Shown piece by piece: positions 62,969 to 64,000 of a stretch of DNA of 64,000 nt; position 1 is the first letter of the stretch, and the number at the start of each line of letters is the position of its first letter. The notes under the pieces are model-generated. The model searched no databases and was not told the origin of the DNA. It was given only the letters and a program-made list of their open reading frames with translations. The position numbers were made by a program, and so were the translations under genes. Source of the DNA: Gigantopelta aegis (Eukaryota > Mollusca > Gastropoda > Neomphalida > Peltospiridae); assembly GCF_016097555.1 (NCBI RefSeq), contig NC_054704.1, positions 72,655,827 to 72,719,826 on the forward strand, given 5' to 3'.

Positions 62969-63443
62969 GCATGTAACAAGATCGCAGACCTTGACATTTA
63001 AGGGGCGCTATCACTCTGCTCCCCATATCTTCCCTGAGACTAGTACAAAGAGAGTCATGTTTAGCTCCCCTTAACATGTGAACAATTAAAAAAAGAAAAG
63101 AAAAAAAACGTACTACAAAAGTATTATATATATGCTCAGTACAGTAATATTTTAAATGTCTTTCCATAATCTAAGGGAAGCACTTAATCACTCCAATCAA
63201 TTTTTTTTTAATGGCAAAGTTTGAGATCAGCAACATCTACATACATCTTACAATCCTTACTTTTCAAACTATATATACAATAAACCCGTAAAATTTCCTG
63301 CTAAATGAATGATGCATTTGTTCTGTCCTTGACTATCCATCACAACTGATATAAACTTGTGGCCATGTCACTGAGCGACCAGTGCAGTAAACAAGTTAAC
63401 TACCATACATACTGGGACTTAACATAATGCGAATGAATCTATG

Positions 63444-63477
<34 letters not shown>

Positions 63478-64000
63478 CAGTGCTTGCACAGTTGCAACAC
63501 AAGAAAGAAATATGGCATATGTTTCAGGAGTTAAAAATATTTTATATTCGATATTAGTACTGTCATAAACAAGTTGATCGTTTAAATAATATTTCCCCCA
63601 AAATGCAACTGGCATTGGTGGTATGGTGGTTAAAGCTAATGGTATCACCGTACTTGTCCCCACTTAGAATAAGTGAAAAGCTCAATGTTTAGTCACTGCA
63701 CTATCATTACTCATTATAGCTTAACTCTCGAACAGACAAATTTGACAGCTTGTACCATCCAGTTTTTTTGTGATGTAAATTCACTTACAACAAATTATTT
63801 GTATGGCACACAGAAATGTTAAAACAAAACAGTTGAGTTTATTATTAAAACTGTAATTGCATTTATATATGGATGAAAAGAAATAAGGGATCATTCCATA
63901 TATGAAAAAAGGTGTATATTAATATTAATATTAATCGATTTAACTTCAGCTTTTACATTGCATTAATGAATATCAATGTGAATTGCAAGGGCTGGCAATG
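62969..64000. other. AT-rich spacer to the window end
   Basis: No gene. (CA)n at 63447-63476. ggatgaaaagaaataaggg at 63871 resembles strings at 1811 and 3889 and may be a decayed transposon end. Confidence 0.45.

Overview
The window is a eukaryotic, animal-type genomic segment that is AT-rich, gene-poor and full of repeats. The one clearly recognisable gene family, the dense tRNA-derived SINEs and the many short DNA-transposon relics suggest a marine mollusc (gastropod or bivalve). That placement is inferred from repeat style and from the glycolipid enzyme; no species marker is present.

Genes: two complete, near-identical copies of an Egghead/BRE-3 type beta-1,4-mannosyltransferase (454 codons, single coding exon) lie tail to tail at 18690-20054 (+) and 42857-44221 (-). 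Each is preceded by a splice acceptor 26-34 nt before the ATG, so a 5' non-coding exon must lie further upstream. My by-eye comparison gives 27 amino-acid differences, about 94% identity. The enzyme family makes Man-beta1,4-Glc-ceramide, the core of the arthro- and mollu-series glycosphingolipids.

Layout: 1-6.5 kb has SINEs, TTAA-flanked MITEs, a 75-bp minisatellite (1.9-3.8 kb) and an 80-bp satellite grown from a SINE fragment (5.36-6.48 kb). 6.8-17.3 kb is SINE-rich with nested insertions, two TTAA MITEs, microsatellites and a perfect 47-bp palindrome. 18.6-20.1 kb is mannosyltransferase copy 1. 20-37 kb is AT-rich with DNA-transposon relics: hAT-like, Tc1-like with a Harbinger-like insert, and a Mutator-like element at 36.5-37.1 kb. 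37.4-42.85 kb is a degenerate array of about 28 units whose core looks like the end of an exon plus a splice donor on the minus strand; it runs up to the stop codon of copy 2. 44.2-49.3 kb is SINE-rich. 49.5-56 kb holds two Tc1/mariner-class elements with broken DD35E transposases. 57.5-58.4 kb is a coding-like relic split by a hAT-like element and a SINE. 59-64 kb holds two more degenerate arrays and plain AT-rich sequence.

Apart from the two mannosyltransferases I see no intact protein gene, no structural RNA gene and no CRISPR array. The most interesting material is (a) the inverted mannosyltransferase pair with replacement changes clustered at both protein ends, (b) the exon-donor-like array downstream of copy 2, (c) a modular SINE superfamily that swaps heads and tails around one shared central domain, and (d) a group of short CAGGG/CATGGG-ended elements with mostly 5-bp target duplications.
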